Assembly (NCBI RefSeq): GCF_017255415.1
Contig: NZ_JAFJZZ010000001.1
Location: 682,001 to 746,000 of the forward strand
Length of the DNA stretch: 64,000 nucleotides
Reading direction: 5' to 3'
Source of the DNA: Clostridium aminobutyricum
GTDB taxonomy: Bacteria; Bacillota; Clostridia; Peptostreptococcales; Anaerovoracaceae
Part shown: positions 50,115 to 59,206 of the stretch, piece after piece
How the letters are laid out: the number at the start of each line of letters is the position of its first letter
How positions within the stretch are numbered: position 1 is the first letter of the stretch
Notes under the pieces: model-generated
What the model was told of the DNA's origin: nothing
What the model saw: the letters and a program-made list of their open reading frames with translations, nothing else
The model's database searches: none
Program-made: the position numbers and the translations under genes

Positions 50115-51773
50115 ATGATAAAAAAATTAGTTTCAATAATAGCATGTTTGACGATTGCATTTTCGTTTTCGGCATGCCGAAATGCTGCCGACTTCTTTAA
50201 AAGCAATGATGAAGAGAAGGTTACCTATACCGAGTCCAATACGGTTAATCTGCAAATGGAAAAAGCAAGAAGTCTCAATCCGGTTATTTCAAAAGATGAA
50301 GATACATTTCAAATCAGTAAACTGATTTATGAAAGCTTGTTTACTTTTGATAAAAATCTTTCCTTAGTCAACAATTTAGCAAGTGACTACGTCTATAGTG
50401 CGGATAAGTTATCGGTATCGATTACTATAAAAAATAATTCTTATTTCAGTGACGGAACCAATCTAACAGCTGATGATGTGAAGTTTTCCATCGAAAGTTA
50501 TATGGATGCCGCCGCAAGCAATAACACGATTTATAAAGATTATGTATCGAATATCAAATCGGTATCTGTAGAAAAAGGTAATAGATATTTAGTTAAAATT
50601 AAATTTAAGAATACGAATAATGTGGCGATGGATCATTTTACGTTCCCGATTTTGCCGGAGCATCTTTTTAAGAAAGGCTCTGCGGCTAAATCGACTTCCA
50701 GTAACTTTATTCCGGTAGGATCTGGGCCTTATAAGGTGGAGAGTTATAATGATATTTCAGAACTTAAATTGGTAGCCAATGAAAACTATAATGGAACAAA
50801 GATAAAAAATAACTTAAGCTTTACGGTATTGCCGGAAAGAGAGGATGTAATCCCGCTGATTGAGGTCAATAACATTTCGATCGGATTTTTAAATGAGATG
50901 TCTCGAGATACTTTAATTGCAGACAAGAAACTGAACAAAACGAATTTGCTGTCCAATGAAGCGGAAGTGATTGGTTTTAATTTTGCCAAAGAAAACATGG
51001 CCAATAAAAAACTCCGTCAAGCGATCGCCTATGCTTTAGATAATCAAGCCATTAACGAAAATGCTTATTATAAAAACGGCGTGCTTTCGGACACCATTTA
51101 TTACCCGGGCTATTTGGGCACAAAAAATACAGGAGATCATTATAAATTTGACCTTGAAACTGCTGCCAAGCTTTTAGTCTCTGCAGGTTTCGCAGATAGA
51201 GACGGAAATGGTTACTTGGAAGGTGCAGATGACAAAGAACTTTCTATCGATATTTTGGTAAACAGCCAGGATCAAAACAGGGTGATTGCCGCGGAAGCGG
51301 TAAAATCTTCTCTTGATAAATTAAAAATATTCAACCGGATTGTATATGCCAACGGTATGGATGAGTATAACGCTAAATTAAACAGTGAAAACTATGATAT
51401 TTTTATCGGTGGAATGAAGATCAATGAAATGTATGATCTAAGACCTTTGTTACATTCCGATTATTCCAATTTGATTGGTTATTCCAACAAAAAGGTGGAT
51501 ACGCTTTTAGATAAATTAAAATCCGGTATTTCTGCGGAAGAACAAATAAAAACAGTGGAAAGCCTTAAGGAAATATTAGAGGAAGATCTGCCGTATTACT
51601 GTATTATCTATAAAACCTATGGTGCTTTAACGGCAAAATGCTTACAAAGCAATGAAAAAGAATACTCCTTTAACAATTTGTACAGGGGCTGTGAAAAGTG
51701 GTACTGCAAATATGTGGTGACTAAAACACCACAAGTAGTAGACTCGACTGACACGGAAGAAGAGCCTGTATAA
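50115..51773 (+). CDS. Peptide-type ABC transporter substrate-binding lipoprotein
   Basis: A 552-residue extracellular solute-binding protein of family 5 (OppA/DppA type). The signal peptide ends in a lipobox FSAC, with Cys at about residue 21, so it is a membrane-anchored lipoprotein. Family landmarks are NPVISKDEDTFQISKLIYES, YFSDGTNLTADDVKFSIES, GSGPYKVESY and KKLRQAIAYALDNQAINENA (the segment around residue 300). DRDGNGYLEG is followed by the C-terminal lobe. No permease or ATPase gene is adjacent, so it either works with a transporter encoded elsewhere or has another sensing role. It starts 13 bp after coaE. Confidence 0.88.
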   Translation: MIKKLVSIIACLTIAFSFSACRNAADFFKSNDEEKVTYTESNTVNLQMEKARSLNPVISKDEDTFQISKLIYESLFTFDKNLSLVNNLASDYVYSADKLSVSITIKNNSYFSDGTNLTADDVKFSIESYMDAAASNNTIYKDYVSNIKSVSVEKGNRYLVKIKFKNTNNVAMDHFTFPILPEHLFKKGSAAKSTSSNFIPVGSGPYKVESYNDISELKLVANENYNGTKIKNNLSFTVLPEREDVIPLIEVNNISIGFLNEMSRDTLIADKKLNKTNLLSNEAEVIGFNFAKENMANKKLRQAIAYALDNQAINENAYYKNGVLSDTIYYPGYLGTKNTGDHYKFDLETAAKLLVSAGFADRDGNGYLEGADDKELSIDILVNSQDQNRVIAAEAVKSSLDKLKIFNRIVYANGMDEYNAKLNSENYDIFIGGMKINEMYDLRPLLHSDYSNLIGYSNKKVDTLLDKLKSGISAEEQIKTVESLKEILEEDLPYYCIIYKTYGALTAKCLQSNEKEYSFNNLYRGCEKWYCKYVVTKTPQVVDSTDTEEEPV

Positions 51774-51859
51774 CGCGTTAAAGAGAGCAAAATAGTTTTC
51801 TCATTTTATCTTTACTTATTTTAGAGAGTATGCTATTCTAGTAAAGGTAATTTGAGTAT

Positions 51860-51942
51860 GCGCCCGTGGCGGAATCGGCAGACGCGCACGTTTGAGGGGC
51901 GTGTGAGCAATCGTACCAGTTCAAGTCTGGTCGGGCGCACCA
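51860..51942 (+). tRNA. tRNA-Leu (anticodon GAG)
   Basis: The acceptor stem GCGCCCG (51860-51866) pairs with CGGGCGC (51932-51938), followed by ACCA, so CCA is encoded. The anticodon stem CACGT/GCGTG encloses loop TTGAGGG, giving anticodon GAG, which reads CUC/CUU. The long variable arm and the TTCAAGT T-loop fit a class II leucine tRNA. Length is 83 bases. Confidence 0.95.
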
Positions 51943-51948
51943 CAAAAT

Positions 51949-51980
51949 AAACGGTTGGATGATATCCAGCCGTTTTCTTT
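51949..51980 (+). terminator. Terminator after tRNA-Leu(GAG)
   Basis: AAACGGTTGGAT (51949-51960) pairs with ATCCAGCCGTTT (51964-51975) around GAT, with one G-U pair, followed by T-rich sequence. Confidence 0.85.
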
Positions 51981-51997
51981 CGATAGAGGAAAATAAA

Positions 51998-52888
51998 ATG
52001 ACGGGAAAAACAAAAGCATATATATATCTTATATTAGCAACGGTAGGTTGGGGCACACTATATGTGGCGGGGAAATATGTATTGGAGGTTGTGCCAAGCT
52101 TTACTCTTTTATTTTTTCGTTATTTGATTGGTATTTCAACGCTGCTGCTTTTCTATAGGAATAGGCCGAAAACGAAGATTGCAAAAGAAGATTATAAAAA
52201 AATTGGGGCCATTGGTGTGGTAGGTTATTTTTTAGGCATTGCCTTTCAGTTTATCGGAACAAATTACTGTTCCGCTTCTATGGCTTCCATTATAAATTCG
52301 GTGAATCCGGTATTTATTATTCTTTGTGCTGCTCTGATGATTAATGAAAAGCCTACCAAAAACCAGATTATTTCAGTAATAATTGCTTTAATAGGCACGG
52401 TTGTAATTATCGGAAATATCGGAGAAGGAAATGAAACCATTGGAATCCTATTTTCTTTTGGCTCGGTTGTGACTTGGTCGATTGCGTCGGTCTATATCAG
52501 AGAAATATGTCAGAAATATGATACTATTTTAATTACCATATATGCCATGGGCATTGGATTTATTTGTGATATTCCTTTTGCCTTTTATTCTTATATAAGC
52601 GCAGGACTCACGCTATCCAGTTTTTCTCTTCCTATAATATTGTGTATCTTATATATCGGTACAGTTTGTACCGCAGGAGCTTTGACTTTTTGGAATAAGG
52701 GGCTTGAATTGTTAGATTCCTCCACCTGTTCCTTGTTTTATCCGCTTCAGCCGCTCACTTCAGCGGTTTTAGGAGTAATTTGTCTAAATGAAGCATTAAA
52801 TCTTAATTTTATTGTTGGGAGTATTCTGATAATCGGTGGAATTGTTTATGCTGTTTTAGCGGACAGGAACAAATTGGAAAAACTATAA
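51998..52888 (+). CDS. EamA/DMT-family transporter
   Basis: A 296-residue membrane protein with ten predicted helices in two EamA repeats. The N-terminal repeat opens with YLILATVGWGTLYVAGKYVL and contains FFRYLIGISTLLL. The second opens near ILFSFGSVVTWSIASVYIRE and ends with LYPLQPLTSAVLGV-like FYPLQPLTSAVLGVICLNE. Relatives export or import amino acids, nucleosides or other metabolites; the substrate is unknown. AGAGGA seven bases upstream selects ATG 51998. It is flanked by two leucine tRNA genes and preceded by a terminator, with no evident promoter of its own in the short gap. Confidence 0.88.
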   Translation: MTGKTKAYIYLILATVGWGTLYVAGKYVLEVVPSFTLLFFRYLIGISTLLLFYRNRPKTKIAKEDYKKIGAIGVVGYFLGIAFQFIGTNYCSASMASIINSVNPVFIILCAALMINEKPTKNQIISVIIALIGTVVIIGNIGEGNETIGILFSFGSVVTWSIASVYIREICQKYDTILITIYAMGIGFICDIPFAFYSYISAGLTLSSFSLPIILCILYIGTVCTAGALTFWNKGLELLDSSTCSLFYPLQPLTSAVLGVICLNEALNLNFIVGSILIIGGIVYAVLADRNKLEKL

Positions 52889-52978
52889 ATAGTATACATA
52901 ATGGATATAAATGGAGTCCATACAACAAGATGCTGAGTGGGGTTTGTTAAATAATTTTTAAATTTATAAAAAATGGAC

Positions 52979-53007
52979 TTGAAATCCTGTTCGTCCTATG
53001 CTAGAAT
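52979..53007 (+). promoter_or_regulatory. Promoter of tRNA-Leu(CAA) and possibly yajC
   Basis: TTGAAA (52979-52984), a 17-bp spacer and TAGAAT (53002-53007), placing the RNA start a few bases before the tRNA. Confidence 0.7.
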
Positions 53008-53018
53008 TTAGCTAATGC

Positions 53019-53105
53019 GCCGGCGTGATGGAATTGGCAGACGTGCGGGACTCAAAATCCCGTGGTGGCAACACCGTATGGGTTCGACCCCCATCGCCGG
53101 CACCA
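53019..53105 (+). tRNA. tRNA-Leu (anticodon CAA)
   Basis: The acceptor stem GCCGGCG (53019-53025) pairs with CGCCGGC (53095-53101), then ACCA is encoded. The anticodon stem CGGGA/TCCCG encloses CTCAAAA, giving anticodon CAA for UUG. The variable arm GGTGG...CACC and GGTTCGACC T-loop are typical. Length is 87 bases; a T run follows directly. Confidence 0.96.
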
Positions 53106-53158
53106 TTTTTTTGGGATGGAAATCGTGTTTATGATATTACATAGGGAGGAAATTACTA

Positions 53159-53602
53159 ATGAGTAACAGTACATTAATACAGTTAGCGCCTTTAGCTTTT
53201 TTAATATTTATCATGTATTTTTTATTAATCAGGCCTCAGAAGAAAAAAGAAAAAGCTGTTAATGAAATGAGAAACAACGTAAAGGTTGGTGATGATGTCA
53301 TCACAATTGGCGGCCTTTGTGGTAAAATTGTTAAGGTGAAAGACGAAACGATTGTCATTCAAGTTGGAGCTGAAAAACTTAAATTTGAAATGATGAAATG
53401 GGCTATTTCTAAAGTGGTAAGCAGCAATGAATCTAGAGTATCTTCTAAGAAAGCCAGACCTGATGAACTATCAGAAGATGAAGACACCTCGAAAAAAGCT
53501 CTGCCAAAGAGAATGAAGAGACTTGGTTCTGAGGAAGCTGATTCGGAAGAAGCTGTGGAACCGATCGAAGATGTGCTATCAGAAAACACGGAAGAAAAAT
53601 AA
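53159..53602 (+). CDS. yajC: Preprotein translocase subunit YajC
   Basis: A small membrane protein associated with SecDF, 147 residues. One N-terminal helix (LAPLAFLIFIMYFLLIRPQ, about 8-26) is followed by the conserved QKKKEKAVNEMRNNVKVGD and the small beta domain (VITIGGLCGKIVKVKDETI). The last 60 residues are an acidic, Ser/Glu-rich tail (SEDEDTSKK, EEADSEEAVEPIED) longer than in many homologues. AGGGAGGA precedes ATG 53159. It lies before secDF, as expected for the export machinery, separated by a terminator and one small gene. Confidence 0.93.
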   Translation: MSNSTLIQLAPLAFLIFIMYFLLIRPQKKKEKAVNEMRNNVKVGDDVITIGGLCGKIVKVKDETIVIQVGAEKLKFEMMKWAISKVVSSNESRVSSKKARPDELSEDEDTSKKALPKRMKRLGSEEADSEEAVEPIEDVLSENTEEK

Positions 53603-53613
53603 ATAAGCGTATT

Positions 53614-53640
53614 TCCCCGCAGAATTGCGGGGATTTTTTT
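53614..53640 (+). terminator. Terminator after yajC
   Basis: TCCCCGC (53614-53620) pairs with GCGGGGA (53627-53633), followed by seven T's. Confidence 0.93.
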
Positions 53641-53678
53641 AGTTCTTATTTCCCGGAATAATCAATATATTTATATTG

Positions 53679-53695
53679 CAATATTTAAAATATTG
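53679..53695 (+). promoter_or_regulatory. Perfect palindrome before the small membrane protein gene
   Basis: CAATATTT-A-AAATATTG, a 17-base palindrome five bases before the ribosome binding site AGGAGG of the next gene. It could be an operator or an A/T hairpin; no promoter is obvious. Confidence 0.35.
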
Positions 53696-53712
53696 TGATA
53701 GGAGGAAATAGG

Positions 53713-54078
53713 ATGAACTATTTTGCTAAAATTTTAAAAGGCTATTTACTGGCTTTTTTTATCTTCTTTTTATTTACGGTATTCATTACTTTGTTGATAA
53801 AATTTACTGCAGTTCCAGAGTCACAAGCGGCTCTTTATTTACTTGCAGGCTTATCTTTGTCTACGATTTTCCTAGGACTATATATGGGAAATTTAATAGG
53901 TAAACATGGTTTAATGGTTGCCTTAGCATTCTCACTTTTATATACGTTTTTAGTGTTATTTGCCGTACTTTGTGCCTATTCAAAGCCAATTAACCCTCAA
54001 TCTTTTGATGTGAAGTATGCGGTTCCTGTTTTGTTGGGAGGAATAGGAGGAATAATTGGGGTAAACTTAAGAAAATAG
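53713..54078 (+). CDS. TIGR04086-family small membrane protein
   Basis: A 121-residue protein with four hydrophobic segments (about 10-30, 40-60, 66-86 and 100-118), of the TIGR04086/YrzE-like family often found beside yajC and secDF in Clostridia. The last helix is followed by GGIGGIIGVNLRK. AGGAGG at about 53700-53706 is placed for ATG 53713; an upstream ATG at 53695 has no site. The function is unknown; the location suggests a link with protein export or the envelope, which is an inference only. Confidence 0.75.
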   Translation: MNYFAKILKGYLLAFFIFFLFTVFITLLIKFTAVPESQAALYLLAGLSLSTIFLGLYMGNLIGKHGLMVALAFSLLYTFLVLFAVLCAYSKPINPQSFDVKYAVPVLLGGIGGIIGVNLRK

Positions 54079-54099
54079 CGAATCAAACGGGATTTTTAC

Positions 54100-54128
54100 T
54101 TGTGAAAATGTTCAAAAAGTAATATAAT
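54100..54128 (+). promoter_or_regulatory. Promoter of the secDF-relA-dtd block
   Basis: TTGTGA (54100-54105), a 17-bp spacer and TATAAT (54123-54128), with a leader of about 80 bases. Confidence 0.65.
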
Positions 54129-54216
54129 TATGAGAAGTGCTTTTTTGAGTATTTAATTACAAGTACCCATTTAGGTAATTATATAATTTAAGCTATTAAT
54201 AGAGGTGAACAAAAAA

Positions 54217-56427
54217 ATGAGTGTACAAATGAGAAAATTTTTAGCTGCTGTTTTACTGATTTTCATCGTCTTCGGATGGGTGGTAACTATATTTGGCGCA
54301 GGGCCGATACCAACCTTAAAAGAAAAAATCAAGTTAGGTCTTGATATCGAAGGCGGCGTTTATGTAGTTATGGAGGCTAAGACTGATTTAACCGGCGATA
54401 AACTGAAAAAATTAATGGAACAAACGCAGGCGGTTATCGAACAAAGAGTAAATCAAATGGGATTATCGGAGCCTATTGTTACCATTGAAGGGGAAAAAAG
54501 AATCAGAATTGAATTGCCGGGAGCTCAAGATTCTGATGAAGCCATTAAAACAATAGGTAAAACAGCTCAATTGCAATTCATGCTGGCGGACGGTACAGTG
54601 GCATTGGACGGCAGTATGGTAAAAGATGCAGGGATTACATCGGATACTCAAAACGGGGGATATGCAATCTCTTTAAAATTTAATTCAGCAGGAACAGCTG
54701 CTTTTGCTAAAGCAACTGAAAAAGCCCTCAGCGGTACGGTGACGCCAAAAATAGATGGCGTTCTTCCGAATGCGATTGCGATTACACTGGACAACCAAAT
54801 CATTTCCGCTCCATCTGTTAAAGACAAAATTTCCAATGGAGAAGCGATCATAACCAGTGGAACGGGCGGATTCTCACAGGATGAAGCAACGAATTTATCG
54901 GCTTTAATCCGCGGAGGCTCCTTGCCGGTTGCATTAGAAGAAGTGAATACGTCAACCAGAACTGCAACCATTGGATATAATGCATTTGAAATGAGTGTCA
55001 TTGCAGGTATCATAGCAGTTGCATTAATTATAATCATCATGCTTGCATTTTATGGAATCATGGGTGTCGCAGCAAACATTGCCTTACTGCTTTATATCAT
55101 ACTGGTTCTTTGGACAATGGTTCTTTTGGGCAGTGTTTTAACGCTACCGGGCATTGGCGGTATCATTCTTTCGATAGGTATGGCCGTTGATGCAAATGTT
55201 ATCATTTTCACAAGAATCAGAGAAGAAATTGAACATGGGAAATCTTTAAGAGTTTCTGTACATTCAGGTTTTAAAAGAGCTCTAAATACAATTATAGACT
55301 CACACGTTACGACAATCATTGCATCATTGGTATTATATCAATTAGGAACAGGTCCTGTTAAAGGATTTGCATTAACACTAATGCTTGGTATCATTGCAAG
55401 TCTTGTGACCGCAACGGTTGTTACACAGTTATTCCTAGACATATTCTGCGAGTCAAAACATTTCAGTGCTCTTAAATACTATGGAATGAATGAGGACAAT
55501 ACCCCTAAGTTTAAACTGAAAAGAAAATTTTCGTTTATCAAGCATAGAAAGATATTTTATATCATTTCAATAGTAATCATCATTAGCGGACTGGCTGTCG
55601 GCGGGATAAGAGGCTACAATTATGGTATTGACTTTACCGGCGGTACGATGATGCAGTTTGACATGGGAAAACAGGTAGAACTATCAAAGGTAGATGACAC
55701 TTTAAATGCAGTTGGTATTAAAGCATCTGAATTAGTATATGCTGGTAAAAATAATACGGAGATCATCATCAGAACGATGGATTCCTTAGATAATGAGGCA
55801 AGAAATCAGGTTATAGCGGAGTTTAATAAAGACTTCGGTATTACGGAGAAAAATGTATTGTCTGTGGAGCAGTTCGGACCTTCTGTCGGTAAAGATCTGC
55901 GGATGAATGCGTTAAAGTCGGTATTAATTTCTTGCATAGGCATGTTGATTTATATTATTCTCAGATTTGAATTGAAATTCGGTATTGCCGCTGTTGCAGG
56001 CGTGTTACACGACGTTTTGATCGTTATTTCATTATATGGTATTTTCCATGTAACGATAAATAATCCATTCATTGCAGGTATTTTGACCGTTTTAGGTTAT
56101 TCTATAAATGATACCATTGTAATATTTGATAGAATCAGAGAAAATTTAGGCATTATGAAGAAGAATAAATTGGAAGAATTACTGGATGTAAGTATTAACG
56201 AAACCCTTGTACGTTCGATTATGACTTCATCAACCGTTTTAGTCGTTATGATTCCTCTTTTTGTTCTGACCTCAAATACGATCAGAGAATTTATGCTGCC
56301 GCTTTTCATAGGTGTTGTTGTCGGAACAATGTCATCCATTTTTATGTGCAGCCCAATTTATTATGATTTATGTCAATTGTCAGGAGGCACTAAATATAAG
56401 GGCATAAAATCAAAAAAAGCAAATTAA
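54217..56427 (+). CDS. secDF: Fused protein-export membrane protein SecDF
   Basis: An ion-driven auxiliary motor of the Sec translocon, 736 residues, with SecD and SecF joined as in Bacillus. The SecD half has an N-terminal helix, KLGLDIEGGVYVVMEA, a first extracellular domain (RVNQMGLSEPIVTIEGEKR) and helices with SIGMAVDANVIIFTRIREE (about 325-343). The SecF half begins near residue 435 with helix KIFYIISIVIIISG, then YNYGIDFTGGTMMQF and GYSINDTIVIFDRIREN (about 630). ATG 54217 is nine bases from AGAGGTG; the GTG at 54205 overlaps that site. relA follows after 33 bp. Confidence 0.95.
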   Translation: MSVQMRKFLAAVLLIFIVFGWVVTIFGAGPIPTLKEKIKLGLDIEGGVYVVMEAKTDLTGDKLKKLMEQTQAVIEQRVNQMGLSEPIVTIEGEKRIRIELPGAQDSDEAIKTIGKTAQLQFMLADGTVALDGSMVKDAGITSDTQNGGYAISLKFNSAGTAAFAKATEKALSGTVTPKIDGVLPNAIAITLDNQIISAPSVKDKISNGEAIITSGTGGFSQDEATNLSALIRGGSLPVALEEVNTSTRTATIGYNAFEMSVIAGIIAVALIIIIMLAFYGIMGVAANIALLLYIILVLWTMVLLGSVLTLPGIGGIILSIGMAVDANVIIFTRIREEIEHGKSLRVSVHSGFKRALNTIIDSHVTTIIASLVLYQLGTGPVKGFALTLMLGIIASLVTATVVTQLFLDIFCESKHFSALKYYGMNEDNTPKFKLKRKFSFIKHRKIFYIISIVIIISGLAVGGIRGYNYGIDFTGGTMMQFDMGKQVELSKVDDTLNAVGIKASELVYAGKNNTEIIIRTMDSLDNEARNQVIAEFNKDFGITEKNVLSVEQFGPSVGKDLRMNALKSVLISCIGMLIYIILRFELKFGIAAVAGVLHDVLIVISLYGIFHVTINNPFIAGILTVLGYSINDTIVIFDRIRENLGIMKKNKLEELLDVSINETLVRSIMTSSTVLVVMIPLFVLTSNTIREFMLPLFIGVVVGTMSSIFMCSPIYYDLCQLSGGTKYKGIKSKKAN

Positions 56428-56460
56428 AATGAAGTTAAAATTTGAATTAAGGAAATGTAG

Positions 56461-58656
56461 ATGTTAATTATGGAACAATTTATTGACGACCTTTTAGCAA
56501 TTAATCCTAAATATGATATTGAATTAATTAGCAGGGCCTATCATAAGGCCGAAGAAATGCATGAAGGACAATTGAGAAAATCCGGAGAACCGTACCTGAT
56601 TCACCCTGTAGCGGTGGCCAAAATATTAGCAGAATTGGGTATGGATGAACAAACCATTGTAGCCGGATTGCTTCATGATGTCGTCGAAGATACTCCATAT
56701 CCAAAAGAAGATTTGGCGAAGGAATTCGGAGAAGAGATTATGCTGCTTGTTGACGGCGTAACGAAACTGGGTTCCATCGTCTTTGAAAGCAAAGAAGAAA
56801 GACAGGCCGAAAACTTACGAAAAATGTTTTTGGCCATGTCTAAAGATATAAGGGTTTTAATTATCAAATTGGCGGACAGACTGCACAATCTGAGAACTAT
56901 CAATTATATGAGCGAGAACAAGATTCTTGATAAATGTAAGGAAACCCTTGAAATTTACGCCCCGCTTGCCAGCAGACTGGGTATTTACTCGTTAAAGTTT
57001 GAGCTGGAAGATATCGCTCTTAAATACTTGGACAGTGAATCCTATTACTATTTAGTAAAAACAGTAAATGCAAAGAAAAATGAACGAGAAGCCGTGATCA
57101 ATCAAGTGATTACTGAAATTCGAGAAAGTTTAGACGACTTGAAAATTCATTATGATATCACCGGGCGGTCAAAGCATTTTTACAGCATCTATAAAAAGAT
57201 GAAGTACCAAAATAAACAGATTGATGAGATATTCGATTTGACTGCCATTCGTATCATCGTCGATACGGTTCGGGACTGTTATGCGGTTTTAGGTATTGTT
57301 CATACTATGTGGAAACCGATTCCCGGACGATTTAAAGACTATATCGCTATGCCGAAACCGAATATGTATCAATCTTTGCATACAACGGTCATTGGGGATA
57401 ACGGAAATCCGTTTGAAATTCAAATTCGGACCTATGATATGCACAAAATCGCAGAACTCGGTATCGCTGCACACTGGAAATATAAAGAGGGCATAGCATC
57501 AAAAGAAATTAATAAAGAAGAAGTTAAATTAGCTTGGTTAAGACAAACACTTGAATGGCAAAAAGAAGTGAATGATCCGAAAGAGTTTATGGAAACTCTG
57601 AAGGTGGATTTATTTGCCAGTCAAGTATTTGTATTTACTCCGGGAGGAGATGTTATTGAACTTCCAGCGGGCTCCACACCATTGGATTTCGCTTTTAAGA
57701 TCCATTCAGCCGTAGGTTACAAATGTGTAGGAGCAAAAGTAAACGGCAAGATGGTACCTATAGATCATAAATTAGAAAATGGGAATATTGTTGAGATTGT
57801 TACTTCTGCCAATTCAAAAGGACCTAGTGCAGACTGGCTGAAAATTGCTCAGAGCAGTCACGCAAAGAGTAAGATCCGTAATTGGCTGAAGAAAGAGAAT
57901 AAATCCGATTCTGCTGAAAAAGGAAAAGAACTGCTGGAAAAATATGTGCGTAAAAAGGGCTATGATCCAACGCATGTTCTAAAAAATTCGCACATCAATA
58001 AACTGACCAAAAATCTTGGTATTTCTTCAGCGGAAGATTTCTATACCCAGGCGAGTTATGGCGGTGCATTTTTAGCAAAAGCTGCGGTTACTCTGATCGG
58101 GTATTATCACGAAGAGAAGCAGGAAGAACTGAAGAAAAGTGAAAATGATATTAAAAATCTGAATATCACCGACAGAAAAAAGAAAGTTAATAAAGATCGG
58201 AGCCAAGCAGGTGTATCCGTAAAAGGGGTAGACAATCTGTTGATCCGATTCTCCAGATGTTGCAATCCGGTTCCCGGAGATGAAATTATCGGCTTCATCA
58301 CAAAGGGCAGAGGGATTTCCGTACATCGAAAAGATTGCGTGAACGTTCTTTCACTTCCTGCGGAGGAGAGAAACCGGTTCATTGAGGTTGAATGGGATGC
58401 AAATGAAGAGAATCAATCGTACAATGTTGATATTTGTATCTTATCGGAAGACAGAAAAGGGCTGTTCTCAGACTTATCCAAGGTCTGTGAAGATATGGAT
58501 GTCCATATTACCGGCGTGAATGCGAAGAGTGCCAAAGATGAAATTGTCAATATTACCATGACACTTTCCATCTCCAATACCAATCAAATGCAGAAAGTAT
58601 TAAGATCCCTTCGCAATGTACCCGGCGTAGCAGATGTATATCGGGCGATTATCTAA
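56461..58656 (+). CDS. relA: Bifunctional (p)ppGpp synthetase/hydrolase RelA/SpoT
   Basis: The stringent-response enzyme, 731 residues with the long-RSH domain order. The HD hydrolase domain has YLIHPVAVAKIL and GLLHDVVEDT (about 45-80), so hydrolase activity is expected. The synthetase domain has GRSKHFYSIYKKMK, EIFDLTAIRIIVDTV and RFKDYIAMPKPNMYQSLHTT (about 225-310). TGS is VFTPGGDVIELPAGSTPLDF (about 395), followed by a Cys-rich region (RFSRCCNPVPGDEI) and a C-terminal ACT domain (VDICILSEDRKGLFSDLSK). The order secDF-relA-dtd is Firmicutes-like, but recJ and apt, often found between secDF and relA, are absent. Confidence 0.96.
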   Translation: MLIMEQFIDDLLAINPKYDIELISRAYHKAEEMHEGQLRKSGEPYLIHPVAVAKILAELGMDEQTIVAGLLHDVVEDTPYPKEDLAKEFGEEIMLLVDGVTKLGSIVFESKEERQAENLRKMFLAMSKDIRVLIIKLADRLHNLRTINYMSENKILDKCKETLEIYAPLASRLGIYSLKFELEDIALKYLDSESYYYLVKTVNAKKNEREAVINQVITEIRESLDDLKIHYDITGRSKHFYSIYKKMKYQNKQIDEIFDLTAIRIIVDTVRDCYAVLGIVHTMWKPIPGRFKDYIAMPKPNMYQSLHTTVIGDNGNPFEIQIRTYDMHKIAELGIAAHWKYKEGIASKEINKEEVKLAWLRQTLEWQKEVNDPKEFMETLKVDLFASQVFVFTPGGDVIELPAGSTPLDFAFKIHSAVGYKCVGAKVNGKMVPIDHKLENGNIVEIVTSANSKGPSADWLKIAQSSHAKSKIRNWLKKENKSDSAEKGKELLEKYVRKKGYDPTHVLKNSHINKLTKNLGISSAEDFYTQASYGGAFLAKAAVTLIGYYHEEKQEELKKSENDIKNLNITDRKKKVNKDRSQAGVSVKGVDNLLIRFSRCCNPVPGDEIIGFITKGRGISVHRKDCVNVLSLPAEERNRFIEVEWDANEENQSYNVDICILSEDRKGLFSDLSKVCEDMDVHITGVNAKSAKDEIVNITMTLSISNTNQMQKVLRSLRNVPGVADVYRAII

Positions 58657-58737
58657 AAAAACCATGTTTACTAAATATAATTATTGTAAACATTTAAACT
58701 GTACGTTTATATTGAACACAGAACTGGTGGAGGAAAA

Positions 58738-59187
58738 ATGAGGGCAGTCGTACAAAGAGTAATCAACGCAGACGTTCAGGTGGAACAAGAAATTACCGGA
58801 GCAATAGAAAGAGGCTTTGTGGTTCTCCTAGGAGTGGAAGAGGAGGATGATATCAACGATGTCAAGTACATGGTCGATAAAATTTCCGGCCTTCGAATCT
58901 TTGAAGATGAAGATGAAAAAATGAACCTTTCCCTTCAAGATGTAGGGGGTCAGGTTTTAGCGGTCTCACAGTTTACGTTGCTTGGCGATGTCCGAAAAGG
59001 TAAGCGTCCTAGTTTTACCAAAGCGGCACGTCCGGAAAAAGCAAAAGGACTCTATGATGAATTTGTGAACCAAATGAAAAATAAGGGTATTCCTGTCGGA
59101 GAAGGAATCTTTCAAGCGGATATGTTGGTTCGTATCTATAATGACGGACCGGTAACAATATTATTGGACAGTAAAAAATTATTTTAA
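58738..59187 (+). CDS. dtd: D-aminoacyl-tRNA deacylase
   Basis: Removes D-amino acids mischarged on tRNA, and glycine from tRNA-Ala. It is 149 residues, the usual size. [14 protein letters not shown] opens the protein, the active-site [17 protein letters not shown] lies at about 78-94, and the Gly-cisPro motif region ends with [12 protein letters not shown] (about 131-142). GGTGGAGG directly precedes ATG 58738. An 81-bp gap after relA holds no clear terminator, so co-transcription is likely. Confidence 0.95.
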   Translation: MRAVVQRVINADVQVEQEITGAIERGFVVLLGVEEEDDINDVKYMVDKISGLRIFEDEDEKMNLSLQDVGGQVLAVSQFTLLGDVRKGKRPSFTKAARPEKAKGLYDEFVNQMKNKGIPVGEGIFQADMLVRIYNDGPVTILLDSKKLF

Positions 59188-59206
59188 AATGGGTGAGGGT
59201 GAGCGA

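Noticed and set aside
51860-53105. Attachment-site duplication from an integrated element at the tRNA-Leu genes
   Set aside because: The 3' ends of the two tRNAs differ and no third partial copy of either was seen between them.
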